A DNA stretch of 35,286 nucleotides, from the IMG/VR virus record IMGVR_UViG_3300032309_000989, positions 1-35,286 of that record; one strand, given 5' to 3'. The notes below the pieces were generated by a model that was given only the letters and a program-made list of their open reading frames with translations, did no database searches and had not been told where the DNA came from. Shown piece by piece: positions 6,005 through 13,563 of the stretch; position 1 is the stretch's first letter; each line of letters begins with the position of its first letter. Position numbers and translations under genes: made by a program. The DNA is from a virus.

Positions 6005-6201
6005 CTTTCACATTCGTCAGCCGCGTCTTCTTGAATTGCCGTTTCGAGCGATTCTAAAGCCTCCTCAAATGTTTTTCGGTATTCGCTAACTACTGGAAGT
6101 CTATTTTTCCAAGATACCGCGGCCCGATAGCCACGAATGTATTTTTGACAGTTCAGGTGCGCCCCGTGTTCGATGGCTGTTGTTATCCAGGTGTATTTCA
6201 T
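6001..6201 (-). CDS. Small hypothetical protein, 66 aa
   Basis: Begins MKYTWITTAIEHGAHLNC and ends AIQEDAADECES. It contains a basic strand-like centre (KYIRGYRAAVSWKNRLPVV) and an acidic helix (FEEALESLETAIQED). Starts 6 nt after the stop of the helicase-methylase gene, in the context GAAACACTATG, the recurring start sequence of this phage. No family recognised. Confidence 0.6.
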   Translation of the reverse strand: MKYTWITTAIEHGAHLNCQKYIRGYRAAVSWKNRLPVVSEYRKTFEEALESLETAIQEDAADECES

Positions 6202-6207
6202 AGTGTT

Positions 6208-8850
6208 TCAATCTGCTATTGCAATTTCATTGCTGTAATCGTATCCAGCAATCTCTTCGATTTTTTCGGCGGAATAATCATCCTGGCCTTGATCCTTTTC
6301 CAATGATTCTAAGTCAAACAAATCAGGAATGCTAATTTCTGCTTCCATCGCAGCGCACCATCCTGCGCCGTCCGCAAAGTATGATTTGTTAAGTTCAAAC
6401 GCTATTCCTTTACGTTTGAATTTCATGGCACGATATGGCACTGTCATAATCCCACCGAACGGGTCAAATACCGTTTCGCCCTTGTTGGTGAATTGCAAAA
6501 TGCAACGGTCAACAATGTCGAATTGCAAGGGGCAAAGGTGCATTTCTTGACCTTTACTGTGTTGTTGAGAGTTCAGGGTCATCATGCGCGTTACATCCGT
6601 CCAGACTTCCTCGCTCCATGATTGCGGGTGAAGAAGCATAAATCCAGTGGGAAGCATTTGCATTTCGTCGCACCATTGCGCACAAGCAACGTGATTTTCT
6701 AAGCTGTAAATCTGCGTCTCTGAGTGCCTCTTAAAAAGCTGATAGATTTCAGCGTGGCTCAAGCCCTCTAAGTCTGACTTTTTCAACAAACGATTTCCGC
6801 TCGACCTTGTGAAACCTTGCGCATCTGCTTGCCAGCGTGATCTTGCGTATTTCTGTTTCGACTTGATAACAGGCTCATCAGCGTAGCCCTTTGTCGAATC
6901 AGTCTGAGGCTTGCGAAACATGAGCAAGTATTCTGGCATTCCAACGCCCATTTTCGTGCCGTCCTTACATTGCTCCGTCCATCCTAAACGGTATGTCTGC
7001 GCGTTTTCCCTAACAACGTCGGTCACAATTGTTTTCATTCCCATGTATGCAAATCCATGCTTCAAGAAATGATTCATCGTGTGCATGTGAAACGGGTAAA
7101 CTGTTTGGAATCCTAGGCCCGTCATGCCGCCAGGAATAATCCTGTCCTTTACGTGGATGCAGGCCAGTCGTCCCGGCTTCAATGCTCGCAGCAAGTTGGG
7201 AGTTAAAAAATCCATCTGGTCAAAGAACTCCTCGTTGCCCTCGCTATGTCCAAAATCAGCGTAGTTGGGGCTGTATTCGTATTGAGTTGAGAAAGGTATG
7301 GATGTGACAATCAAATCGACACTGTTTTCTGGCAATGTCGCCGTCTCAATAACTGTATCATTGTTAACGATGCGGTAATGCTCGCCTTGAATTTCTACTC
7401 GATCCATGCCCATGCCTCGCGCTAATGTCCCCGCCATCGCTTGCGCTGATAGCCCAAATGTCTTAATAATTTCGCTCATTTTTTTAGTTAGTTTTTCATG
7501 TTGCTGCCATTTTCTTTCGAGTTGTTGGCGAACTCCTCTTTCTGCTTCGGAAAAGATAATATCGACACGCACGGGTTTCTTTTGCCCGAAACGCTGAACC
7601 CGGTGAATTGCTTGGATGAAATCATTAAACTTGAACCCGATTCCAAGAAAAATTGACCAGTGGCAATGTCTTTGAAAATTGCACCCGCTCCCAGCAATGC
7701 GCGGTTTTGTTGAAAGTTCAGCATATTCCCCGTTAGAGAAATCAATGATTAGCTTCTCTCTAATTTCTAATTCCTGTGTTCCAAAAACCGCTTTCGATTG
7801 TGGAATTGCTTGTTGAATTGCGTGGCGCTCATCTTCTAAATCGTGCCAGATGAGAACGTGATCGTCTGGAAACTCATTGCGAATCTCTAGCATTTTTTCG
7901 ACTCTCTTTGTAAGCGATTCTCGCTTTTCACGGCTAGCGTCTTGGATTCCGATAGCTGCGTCTTTTAGCAGTTTTCCTTGCCCTAGCTTATCGTATCCAG
8001 CATTTTTATGATCCGTCTGAACTTCATGCCAGCGCACTTGCAATGGAGGCATTGAATATCCTTCATCCGAAAATCCAAGGTCGCTTGGCCGTTGCACAAA
8101 TAGCGCCCAACTGCTGACCCATAACCAGAACTCTTCTTCTTTGTGAGCATGCAATGTCAGCTTGTCCGCCTTCGTGCTATCGCGCTTGAAAAAACGCGTT
8201 TTTGCTTGTGACACATCCATGATGCCCAAGAAATCAGCGTAAGCCAAAAGCTCAATGTAATCGTTAGGTGATGGCGTGGCCGTTGCTACAAATCGAAATT
8301 GCACGGTTTTTCCGTCTTTGCGATGATTGCGGCTAGGGCCACCATCTCCGGTAAATAGTCGCATGAACTCTCGAAAGGTCTTACTGCCGCCAAATCCGCG
8401 CAAGACACTAGCCTCGTCAAGTGTTGCAACTGTAAATTCAGCTGGATCAAGTTTTCCGTCACGGATCGTTTCATAATTTGTCATGTAAATTCCGTTCGGG
8501 TCTGTAGCCTCTTCGATTCTGCGAATGAATTTAGGTGCTTGCTCCCATTTAAGAATCTGGATGCTGTCCCGCACAAACTCTTGCCTCACTCCTAACGGTA
8601 TGACAATCAATCCCATGCCGCTGGAAATTTCTCTTGTGATGCGAACGGCTTCAAGTTGTATGATCGACTTGCCAAGTCCGAAACTGGCAAAGCAAGCTCG
8701 TCTGCCTCCTTTTACCATCCATTCGACAATCGCTTTTTGATGAGGTTTTAGAATCGGATTAATGCCGCTTGCTTGTATCTCATGCCCTTGCTCTTTTTCA
8801 ATCTTGATTTTTGATTGTAAAAATTTTTCGTATTCCGTTTGTATTTTCAT
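6208..8850 (-). CDS. SNF2-type helicase fused to DNA methyltransferase
   Basis: An 880-aa fusion. The N-terminal half is a superfamily 2 ATPase: Walker A SFGLGKS (56-62), DEAS box (145-148), motif III-like TATPSPNDY (about 190-198) and motif VI QAIHRVQRFGQ (413-423). The C-terminal half is a beta-type amino methyltransferase with catalytic motif IV TSIPFST (516-522) and, later, SAM-binding motif I FDPFGG (795-800). This circular order (IV before I) is typical of N4-C/N6-A methylases. Known phage relatives are helicase-methylase fusions thought to modify phage DNA against host restriction; the helicase may move the enzyme along or expose DNA. Motif IV reads SIPF rather than SPPF. ATG at 8850 follows AAAACAACT, without a Shine-Dalgarno. 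A hairpin (GCCGC..GCGGC) lies about 25 nt upstream. Confidence 0.85.
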   Translation of the reverse strand: MKIQTEYEKFLQSKIKIEKEQGHEIQASGINPILKPHQKAIVEWMVKGGRRACFASFGLGKSIIQLEAVRITREISSGMGLIVIPLGVRQEFVRDSIQILKWEQAPKFIRRIEEATDPNGIYMTNYETIRDGKLDPAEFTVATLDEASVLRGFGGSKTFREFMRLFTGDGGPSRNHRKDGKTVQFRFVATATPSPNDYIELLAYADFLGIMDVSQAKTRFFKRDSTKADKLTLHAHKEEEFWLWVSSWALFVQRPSDLGFSDEGYSMPPLQVRWHEVQTDHKNAGYDKLGQGKLLKDAAIGIQDASREKRESLTKRVEKMLEIRNEFPDDHVLIWHDLEDERHAIQQAIPQSKAVFGTQELEIREKLIIDFSNGEYAELSTKPRIAGSGCNFQRHCHWSIFLGIGFKFNDFIQAIHRVQRFGQKKPVRVDIIFSEAERGVRQQLERKWQQHEKLTKKMSEIIKTFGLSAQAMAGTLARGMGMDRVEIQGEHYRIVNNDTVIETATLPENSVDLIVTSIPFSTQYEYSPNYADFGHSEGNEEFFDQMDFLTPNLLRALKPGRLACIHVKDRIIPGGMTGLGFQTVYPFHMHTMNHFLKHGFAYMGMKTIVTDVVRENAQTYRLGWTEQCKDGTKMGVGMPEYLLMFRKPQTDSTKGYADEPVIKSKQKYARSRWQADAQGFTRSSGNRLLKKSDLEGLSHAEIYQLFKRHSETQIYSLENHVACAQWCDEMQMLPTGFMLLHPQSWSEEVWTDVTRMMTLNSQQHSKGQEMHLCPLQFDIVDRCILQFTNKGETVFDPFGGIMTVPYRAMKFKRKGIAFELNKSYFADGAGWCAAMEAEISIPDLFDLESLEKDQGQDDYSAEKIEEIAGYDYSNEIAIAD

Positions 8851-8909
8851 AGTTGTTTTCTGTGCCGCCGCAATCTAAGCGGCTAATTGATAAAAGTAAA
8901 TCATTTTTT

Positions 8910-9278
8910 TCAATCTCCGTAATAAGGCAAAATCTCCAGTTCCACAACTGGCCCTTTGTCGCGCCGGGTGTCGTCTTGTCTGCCGTTAGTCCAGACGATA
9001 TGTTTCGGCGAGTCGTCAACAAACCAGCCGATTGCGACTAGCGCATCTTCGATTTCCTTCCAGTTTCCGCGCAGGATTGACGACGAATCCCACAAGCGTT
9101 CGCCCTTCCCCAGAATGCGCGTTACAGTGACAGTGACCGGCATTGCAAACGGTGATCTTGCCAGTCCTAGCTGGCGCAGTTTTTTCTCCACTTTGTCACG
9201 AAACGCCGCCGACGCTCCCCAATGGTGTCCGCGTCCACTATTGGAATTTGTCAACTTGATTGGTAGGATGATTTTCAT
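8910..9278 (-). CDS. RusA-like Holliday junction endonuclease
   Basis: 122 aa. The segment LRGNWKEIEDALVAIGWFVD followed by DSPKHIVW (residues 69-96) fits the RusA core D/N-x-x-N-x-x-K-x-x-x-D-x-L...DD..I, with N72, K74, D78 and the pair D88/D89. RusA enzymes cut four-way DNA junctions as dimers; in phages they debranch DNA before packaging. The N-terminus (MKIILPIKLTNSNSGRGHHW) fits the usual first strand. It stands between the exonuclease/zinc-finger genes and the helicase-methylase, as expected for a recombination set. Confidence 0.75.
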   Translation of the reverse strand: MKIILPIKLTNSNSGRGHHWGASAAFRDKVEKKLRQLGLARSPFAMPVTVTVTRILGKGERLWDSSSILRGNWKEIEDALVAIGWFVDDSPKHIVWTNGRQDDTRRDKGPVVELEILPYYGD

Positions 9279-9297
9279 TTGGTTTTAACTGATCGCA

Positions 9298-9567
9298 TCA
9301 GGAAAGGCTCGAGCCTTCCTGTGCTTTGCTGTTCGCTTGATGAAGTTCACGCCGCAGTTGTCCGCAGCCAGCGCGGCAACATCCGTTGTCGGTGCCTGCC
9401 ACATATCCGGCGTGATGTTCAGTAATTTCCCACCACCCTTCGTCGTGCTTGCAGCATTGCTCGCAAGGCTTCCCGTGGTTGTGGTCATACATGTAGTAAC
9501 CGTTTCCGCCACAAAGAGAACAAGGCTCCGGCATGCAACCGCTCTGTTCAGGTGGTGGTGTTTTCAT
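9298..9567 (-). CDS. Small zinc-finger protein, 89 aa (DnaJ-type CxxCxGxG repeats)
   Basis: From the ATG at 9567 the protein reads MKTPPPEQSGCMPEPCSLCG. It has CSLCGGNGYY and, 20 residues on, PCEQCCKHDEGW, a pair of CxxC sites like the DnaJ cysteine-rich domain, then a second C/H cluster (HHAGYV...CCRAGCG). The gene overlaps the end of the YqaJ exonuclease gene by 20 nt in another frame. Such one-finger proteins are frequent between phage recombination genes, with unknown role. Confidence 0.65.
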   Translation of the reverse strand: MKTPPPEQSGCMPEPCSLCGGNGYYMYDHNHGKPCEQCCKHDEGWWEITEHHAGYVAGTDNGCCRAGCGQLRRELHQANSKAQEGSSLS

Positions 9568-10306
9568 GGCGTGGCTTCTCTTGGGCGTTCTGTGCAAGTT
9601 GTTTCATAACGCTGGAAATACTCCAAAACCGTTCTTCATACATTTCTCGGAAGTCTTGCAACGAATCGCCTAGTTTTTCGGTAAATCCATCTGCTTGAAC
9701 GTGGACGTAAAACAGCGGCTTTCCCTTGAAATGGGCGGCAAAATGCCACTCGTCAACCTCGCAAATTGCCATGCCCGCATGGCACTGGAGCTTGTATTCG
9801 TCGGGTAGTCCGCCGTCGGCAAGGTAGCCGTAGAAAGTCGCTAGTGTAGGGCATTTCACTTCCGCACCGGCCACAAGTATGCCTTCATTGTAAATCAACC
9901 CATCCGGTGAACATGAGACAACGCCGTTCGGGTCATCTCCCATGATGCACATGCCCACGGGGTCAATCTGCATCCCGATGTGTTGCTGCAAAGCCGCCAG
10001 CGCGTCCGGCTCTAGGTCATTGCCGCGCCTGGTGTGTTTGTTGCCGGCAAACTTTTCCCCCGTGTAATGTCCGATCCATTCTTGAATCTGCCAGTCGTCC
10101 ATCCCGGCAATCGAGTCGGGATTCGTGCGGATCTCATTTGCCGCGTCGAGTCCTGCAATCAGCTTGTCGATTGCAGCAATGGCCGCTTGTGACTTCGACA
10201 GCTGGCCCGTAGCGGTGATGTTCGATTTAAGCGCGGATCCAGTCAAACGCCATAGCCGCGCCGTCAGCCAGTCGAGGCTCCCTTGTTCGGTGTCAACGAT
10301 GATCAT
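9548..10306 (-). CDS. YqaJ-family phage recombination exonuclease
   Basis: 252 aa from the ATG at 10306, which overlaps the upstream stop (ATGA); a longer in-frame start is less likely. It is a PD-(D/E)xK nuclease of the YqaJ/lambda exonuclease type: EQGSLDWLTARLWRLTGS (7-24) is the usual N-terminal signature, R93/R94 and E99 (TRRGNDLEP), D135 (SCSPDGL) and E149-V-K151 (AEVKCPT) are the catalytic positions. It would resect double-strand ends to give 3' tails for the RecT protein encoded just upstream. Together they form a phage single-strand annealing pair. Confidence 0.85.
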   Translation of the reverse strand: MIIVDTEQGSLDWLTARLWRLTGSALKSNITATGQLSKSQAAIAAIDKLIAGLDAANEIRTNPDSIAGMDDWQIQEWIGHYTGEKFAGNKHTRRGNDLEPDALAALQQHIGMQIDPVGMCIMGDDPNGVVSCSPDGLIYNEGILVAGAEVKCPTLATFYGYLADGGLPDEYKLQCHAGMAICEVDEWHFAAHFKGKPLFYVHVQADGFTEKLGDSLQDFREMYEERFWSISSVMKQLAQNAQEKPRHENTTT

Positions 10307-10575
10307 TCTTCCACCTCCACGAATTTTCTGAGCTTTCTTCCAAATGGTGGCGTATATTTTTCCCGACTGCAAAAATGCGAGTTTTCATTGTCGTTGAAAT
10401 CAGCGTATAATACGCACGGTTCCTGCTTGGCACGGTAGTCGTATGAATAAAAATCCCAAGCGGGGCCGATTTTAGTTGTAACCTCTTTCCATAAACCTCC
10501 GTCTTTACTTTTGTATTCAACCTTCCCGCCGTTTTTGTGGTGCGTAATCACAGCAATCATTTCGTCGTGTGTCAT
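10303..10575 (-). CDS. Small phage protein, 90 aa (MTHDEMIAV family-like)
   Basis: From the ATG at 10575 (overlapping the upstream stop, ATGA) the protein starts MTHDEMIAVITHHKNGGKVE and continues with a W-x-x-x...P-x-W-x-F-x-x-x-x-Y-R module (GLWKEV..., AWDFYSYDYRAKQEP). Many phages carry a small protein with this MTxEEMIAVI...W.F..YeYRvKp pattern; its function is unknown to me. It is coupled on both sides, to the ABA-sandwich-like gene upstream and to the YqaJ exonuclease downstream. Confidence 0.7.
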   Translation of the reverse strand: MTHDEMIAVITHHKNGGKVEYKSKDGGLWKEVTTKIGPAWDFYSYDYRAKQEPCVLYADFNDNENSHFCSREKYTPPFGRKLRKFVEVEE

Positions 10576-10904
10576 AGTTTTGTTTCCTCCCATTTGTTTA
10601 TTGTTCTTAAAAAGGCTTCTGCTCGTTGCGCTGCGGTAGCATCCAACAAATCAAGTCCAGATTGTTGGTAGTGTCCACGCGTCGGGCTTATGATGCGGGC
10701 TAATTTATCGACAAAATCATGCCGACTTGTCCAATCTTTTTCCCACAATGTTTGCTCCGCTTCGTGCATCGCGTTGAGATCGCGTAGAGGGTCGCCAACG
10801 TGGAAATCTTTTTCTGGCAAATAATACATTGCGTCATTCCTTACGTGGTCAAAAATCCACCCACACGCCTCAGCAATCGCTATTCTTTGTTGTTCTGGTT
10901 TCAT
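10572..10904 (-). CDS. Phage ABA-sandwich-type small protein, 110 aa
   Basis: MKPEQQRIAIAEACGWIFDH... followed by DPLRDLNAMHEAEQTLWEKD and, near the end, LDATAAQRAEAFLRTINKWE. This I-A-x-x-C/A-G-W ... D-L-N-A-M-H-E-A ... A-T-A-x-Q-R-A-E-A-F-L-R-T...W pattern is a widespread phage accessory family (ABA sandwich fold). The biochemical role is unknown; it often sits beside replication and recombination genes, as here after RecT. ATG at 10904 overlaps the RecT stop (ATGA). Confidence 0.75.
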   Translation of the reverse strand: MKPEQQRIAIAEACGWIFDHVRNDAMYYLPEKDFHVGDPLRDLNAMHEAEQTLWEKDWTSRHDFVDKLARIISPTRGHYQQSGLDLLDATAAQRAEAFLRTINKWEETKL

Positions 10905-11686
10905 GGCTCATCAGCTCCTTCCTGTTGTGTTGCGTCGAGGATGACCGTGGCGGCGTTTTCCGGCGTTTCCGGTGTCGATAGCGCAAACGGGTTGATCGGC
11001 GGCTGTGGAAGCGGCGTAACGTTTCTAAACTCCGTTGCCTCATCGCGCCGGATAACGTCTTGGATTTCCGGTGACAACGGTAGCCACTTGGAAGCGCGGC
11101 GGAACACTGTCTTTTTTGCCATTTCGTCAAAGTCCGTCGCCCAGGGCCCGGAGCTTCCAGCGCGTGATCGTTTGCGGATCGCCTCGCATTCGTCACGGGT
11201 CATAACTTCGCTTTTTTCGGTGCCGTCCTTGAAGGTGATCAGCACATAATAAGCGTAGCTGTTGCCGCGTGGTGCTTTGTAATCGACAACGTGCTTTTCG
11301 ATCTTGCCGCGATTGCTGACAAACTGGTCATTTTCGCAAACCTTGTCGGCGTGAATGCTACTTACCGTGCCGCTGCGCATGACAAGCTCGGCAATGCCTT
11401 TGTAGTCCAGAATCAAGGTGCATTCCTTGCCGTAAGGGATCAAGTGCGCCCTGCGTCCGTCCGGTTCGATTCCAAGTGCGGACAAGTCAAGCAGGCATTT
11501 CATGAAGCTCTCCGGTGTGCATTCTTGCAGCTTCGGAGTCCTGGTCAGTGCCGTTATCGCCACCCGTGCGAATCGGTCTGCGTTAAGATGTTTTGGCAAG
11601 GCAAGGGCAAATTGCGCCTTGACGTTTTCTTCCGACAGCAAGCCTTTCAACGTGCGCGGTTTCTTTGTTTCGGTAATTTCGTTCAT
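10901..11686 (-). CDS. recT: RecT-family single-strand annealing protein
   Basis: 261 aa. The core ALPKHLNADRFARVAITALT (28-47), LLDLSALGIEPDGRRAHLIP and LILDYKGIAELVMRSG are diagnostic of RecT/Bet-type annealing proteins; KKTVFRRASKWLPLSPE is the usual C-terminal core. It coats 3' single strands and pairs them with complementary DNA, working with the YqaJ exonuclease encoded two genes downstream and the SSB-like protein encoded upstream. The C-terminal tail (from about 220) is P/E/T-rich and flexible. ATG at 11686 lies in the context AAAAACACTATG. Confidence 0.9.
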   Translation of the reverse strand: MNEITETKKPRTLKGLLSEENVKAQFALALPKHLNADRFARVAITALTRTPKLQECTPESFMKCLLDLSALGIEPDGRRAHLIPYGKECTLILDYKGIAELVMRSGTVSSIHADKVCENDQFVSNRGKIEKHVVDYKAPRGNSYAYYVLITFKDGTEKSEVMTRDECEAIRKRSRAGSSGPWATDFDEMAKKTVFRRASKWLPLSPEIQDVIRRDEATEFRNVTPLPQPPINPFALSTPETPENAATVILDATQQEGADEP

Positions 11687-11703
11687 AGTGTTTTTGCGTT
11701 AGA

Positions 11704-12060
11704 TCAAAAAGGGATCGAATCGTCATCATCAGTTGTTGTCCGCTTCGGTGCCGATGATTGCGGCATGTTCCTATCGGGAAACACGAACGTCTTGGCATTG
11801 CCGACAATAGGCGTTTTTTCCTTGGCCAGCCGTTGCTCCTTCGTTGGCGAGATAACCAGCATGTGAGTGTTTCCGTATTGATCCTCGCCGTCGCGGTTTT
11901 CGCGCATGTCGATGTCGAGATAAAGCGCAGTTTTGCCTTGGAATAGCTGGCTTTCTTCAACGTCGATTATTAGGTATGTCCTGCCGTTTTTGCCCGGTTT
12001 GATTGCGGCAGATGGTATTTTTAGTAGGTCAATTTTCAGTTTGTGTAGTTGGTTGCTCAT
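11704..12060 (-). CDS. Single-stranded DNA-binding-like protein
   Basis: 118 aa. The first 80 residues have alternating strands with aromatics and lysines (KPGKNGRTYLIIDVEES, TALYLDIDMRENRDGEDQYG, GNTHMLVISPTKEQ), consistent with an OB fold. The end, RTTTDDDDSIPF, matches the acidic C-terminal tip of bacterial SSB (DDDIPF), which recruits partner enzymes. It is shorter and divergent compared with E. coli SSB. It lies right before recT. The ATG at 12060 overlaps the upstream stop, as ACACTATGA. Confidence 0.75.
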   Translation of the reverse strand: MSNQLHKLKIDLLKIPSAAIKPGKNGRTYLIIDVEESQLFQGKTALYLDIDMRENRDGEDQYGNTHMLVISPTKEQRLAKEKTPIVGNAKTFVFPDRNMPQSSAPKRTTTDDDDSIPF

Positions 12061-12356
12061 AGTGTTTTGATTTCGATTTCTTTGTATATTTGTTCAAGTT
12101 TTCTGATCGTCTGTGTAATTTCCCGCTTTGCGCTGGCCAGCTTTTCCCGTAGCTGATTGATTTCGTCAGCTGCGGCAATGATAAGCTCGGACGGCAACGT
12201 TAGCTTGTATGGCTCTAATTGCTGCGCGTCCGCCGCGATGTATAAAAACAAGGTCACCGGGTTTCCCGCTGCCGTCGTCGCCTGAACAGTTGACAACGAC
12301 AGCGGGCCTGTTGTTTCCCGATCCGCCACTTGGCGGGGAGAGTGTTCTGGAATCAT
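12057..12356 (-). CDS. Hypothetical protein with C-terminal coiled coil, 99 aa
   Basis: MIPEHSPRQVADRETTGPLS at the N-terminus, a short hydrophobic strand (NPVTLFLYIAAD), then a long helix (AAADEINQLREKLASAKREI... ending YKEIEIKTL) that should form a coiled coil. No family recognised. It overlaps the 52-aa gene before it and the SSB-like gene after it by ATGA, so it is probably made in fixed ratio with them. Confidence 0.6.
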   Translation of the reverse strand: MIPEHSPRQVADRETTGPLSLSTVQATTAAGNPVTLFLYIAADAQQLEPYKLTLPSELIIAAADEINQLREKLASAKREITQTIRKLEQIYKEIEIKTL

Positions 12357-12511
12357 GACAATACGATCCCCCTTTGCTTGAGTAAAGATTTGATAGCATT
12401 TATCCGGCCAATGTCCCAGCGGTCGTGCTGGTTTTTCTTTTGCAGGTCTCGGAGGATTTTTACAAGGCTGTCGGTGCTGTAATCCCGCAATGCGTTTTTA
12501 TGGTCAATCAT
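12353..12511 (-). CDS. Small basic helical protein, 52 aa
   Basis: An ATG at 12511 overlapping the upstream stop (ATGA) opens MIDHKNALRDYSTDSLVKIL... ending LLKQRGIVLS, whose own stop overlaps the next ATG. It is basic and helical with the pattern L-x-x-Y-S-T-D-x-L-V-x-I-L-x-x-L. The double coupling makes it a credible gene despite its size. Function unknown. Confidence 0.65.
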   Translation of the reverse strand: MIDHKNALRDYSTDSLVKILRDLQKKNQHDRWDIGRINAIKSLLKQRGIVLS

Positions 12512-12792
12512 GCGCCCTCCTTTCTTGCGGCGAGCATTTTATCAGCCAATGCGTAACACGCTTCTGATAATTCCTTGCCAGTTTGCTCTGGGTTGCGTCC
12601 TAATCCTGCTGCCGCTGTAATTATCGCGCTCACAAGCCCCTGCAAAGCCGCTGCCGCGAAGTAGTCGCGCAAGGATAATCCTCCAACAGATTTCACTACG
12701 TCTTCTGCAATTACGTTTTCCGCAACATGCCGCTGGCATATCAGATCCGCTGTGACGCTGCCGCCGTCGTTAATTTGTTTTGGTGTTGTCAT
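12508..12792 (-). CDS. Small phage protein with LRDYFAA motif, 94 aa
   Basis: The motif GGLSLRDYFAAAALQGLVSA (38-57) and the C-terminal ACYALADKMLAARKEGA occur in a common phage accessory family (G-[IL]-[ST]-x-R-D-[YW]-F-A-A-x-A-[ML]-x-G-L...YxxADAMLxxR). Its function is unknown to me. The centre is hydrophobic (LVSAIITAAAGLG) but probably a buried helix rather than a membrane span. It begins 1 nt after the stop of the 54-aa zinc-knuckle gene. Confidence 0.7.
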   Translation of the reverse strand: MTTPKQINDGGSVTADLICQRHVAENVIAEDVVKSVGGLSLRDYFAAAALQGLVSAIITAAAGLGRNPEQTGKELSEACYALADKMLAARKEGA

Positions 12793-12793
12793 A

Positions 12794-12958
12794 TCAGTCG
12801 TTTTCGATTGTTAATTGTTCAATGTCCTCATTCCAAACGCCGTCCGTAAAGTTGCCGGGGCGACAATTAGGGCAGTCGTCAGCACCGCATAGACCGTCAC
12901 GGCAGCGGTAGTAACTGGTGACTTGCTCTCGGTAGTCGTCGTCTCGATCATCCCACAT
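12794..12958 (-). CDS. Small acidic zinc-knuckle protein, 54 aa
   Basis: MWDDRDDDYREQVTSYYRCR, then DGLCGADDCPNCRPGNF. The cysteines (C-x5-C-x4-C-x2-C) form one likely zinc site, and the CGADDCPxCxPG signature appears in small proteins of many phages. The start at 12958 overlaps the end of the 51-aa membrane protein gene by 11 nt. Function unknown. Confidence 0.65.
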   Translation of the reverse strand: MWDDRDDDYREQVTSYYRCRDGLCGADDCPNCRPGNFTDGVWNEDIEQLTIEND

Positions 12959-13103
12959 AACGGCTTGCGTAATAGGTTGCTACGCCGATTGCCAGTGTCG
13001 TGGCAATGCGAGTAAGGATGGTTTTCGTGCGGGTGTGCCGCTTCCGGTTTCTGTTTCTGTTCTGGCTGGTAGTCAGCGCGTATTGTTCGATGTATGTTTT
13101 CAT
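12948..13103 (-). CDS. Small basic single-span membrane protein, 51 aa
   Basis: MKTYIEQYALTTSQNRNRNR... then TRIATTLAIGVATYYASRYV. A very basic N-terminal half (R/K/N/H-rich) precedes one hydrophobic segment at the C-terminus, suggesting a tail-anchored inner-membrane peptide. ATG at 13103 overlaps the stop of the RHH gene (ATGA). No family recognised; it might target host membrane functions early in infection (speculative). Confidence 0.5.
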   Translation of the reverse strand: MKTYIEQYALTTSQNRNRNRKRHTRTKTILTRIATTLAIGVATYYASRYVG

Positions 13104-13279
13104 TTGATTTTCATTTCGATAAATTTAGAAGGCGAAAGTTCCTTGCGCTTGCTTTCGATCATCTGCCAAGTATCACGATGCAACGTGATACTTCGAGCAA
13201 TCTTATTCCGCGCTTTTTTTATGCCGGGTTTTCTCCCGGCTCCGATGCGTTTGCCGCCGCGTTGTTTGGTTTGGTTCAT
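13100..13279 (-). CDS. Small ribbon-helix-helix-like DNA-binding protein, 59 aa
   Basis: MNQTKQRGGKRIGAGRKPGI, then RSITLHRDTWQMIESKRKEL and SPSKFIEMKIK. The R-S-I-T-L-x-x-x-T-W-x-x-I...L-S-P-S-x-F-I-E pattern fits a CopG/Arc-like fold, preceded by a basic R-x-G-A-G-R-K-P-G-hook arm. A regulator of early genes is the likely role. The gene contains a perfect 10-bp inverted repeat (AAGTATCACG/CGTGATACTT, 13168-13193) that could be its own operator. Its leader is an almost exact copy of the one upstream of the 75-aa gene. Confidence 0.65.
   Translation of the reverse strand: MNQTKQRGGKRIGAGRKPGIKKARNKIARSITLHRDTWQMIESKRKELSPSKFIEMKIK
13168..13193. promoter_or_regulatory. 10-bp perfect inverted repeat inside the RHH gene
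   Basis: AAGTATCACG (13168-13177) and CGTGATACTT (13184-13193) are separated by 6 nt. It may be an operator, or an RNA hairpin in the message. On the protein level it encodes part of the DNA-binding strand (RSITLHRDTW). Confidence 0.4.
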
Positions 13280-13304
13280 TTTGGTAAAATTATGCGCGTT
13301 GCAG
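13270..13304 (-). repeat. 35-bp direct repeat, copy 1 (leader of RHH gene)
   Basis: 34 of 35 bases match 13564-13598. Each copy lies just before the start of a small gene. On the minus strand both contain the -10-like CATAAT followed by TTTTACCAAAAT. Confidence 0.75.
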
Positions 13305-13315
13305 CCCTCTAAGGC

Positions 13316-13543
13316 TCATGCGTCGGATTCGGTGATGGTAGCGATCACGTCTTCGTTAGTTTCCGCTTCATCGGCGGCGTCCTGAGTCATCCAGACCAGT
13401 GTTTGGATATCGTCATTTGACCATGTTCCGAGTTCATCGGCTTCGGTGCGGAAGTTTTTTGCAACGTATTCCAGCGCCTCTTCCATGGTGTCGAAGGATT
13501 CGGATTTTCCGCCGTCGTTGAGTTCTGCAAGGTATGTTTTCAT
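13316..13543 (-). CDS. Small acidic protein, 75 aa
   Basis: MKTYLAELNDGGKSESFDTM... ending TNEDVIATITESDA. Strongly acidic, with a beta-strand start followed by the helix MEEALEYVAKNFRTEADELG. Its first residues (MKTYLxEL) resemble those of the 51-aa gene (MKTYIEQY), perhaps by leader duplication. I choose the ATG at 13543, preceded by CAACACCAACACAAT, over the upstream in-frame start, which would add a sequence encoded by the 35-bp leader repeat. Confidence 0.6.
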   Translation of the reverse strand: MKTYLAELNDGGKSESFDTMEEALEYVAKNFRTEADELGTWSNDDIQTLVWMTQDAADEAETNEDVIATITESDA

Positions 13544-13563
13544 ATTGTGTTGGTGTTGATTAG

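Noticed and set aside
7488-7745. 85-codon minus-strand frame inside the helicase-methylase gene
   Set aside because: Overlaps the conserved helicase motif VI region in another frame; low-information sequence, no independent support.
8851-8909. Nine-codon leader peptide (MIYFYQLAA) plus GCCGC/GCGGC hairpin before the helicase-methylase gene
   Set aside because: It is suggestive of attenuation, but the peptide has no run of one codon type, the stem is 5 bp, and no T-tract follows. Too weak to report as a feature.
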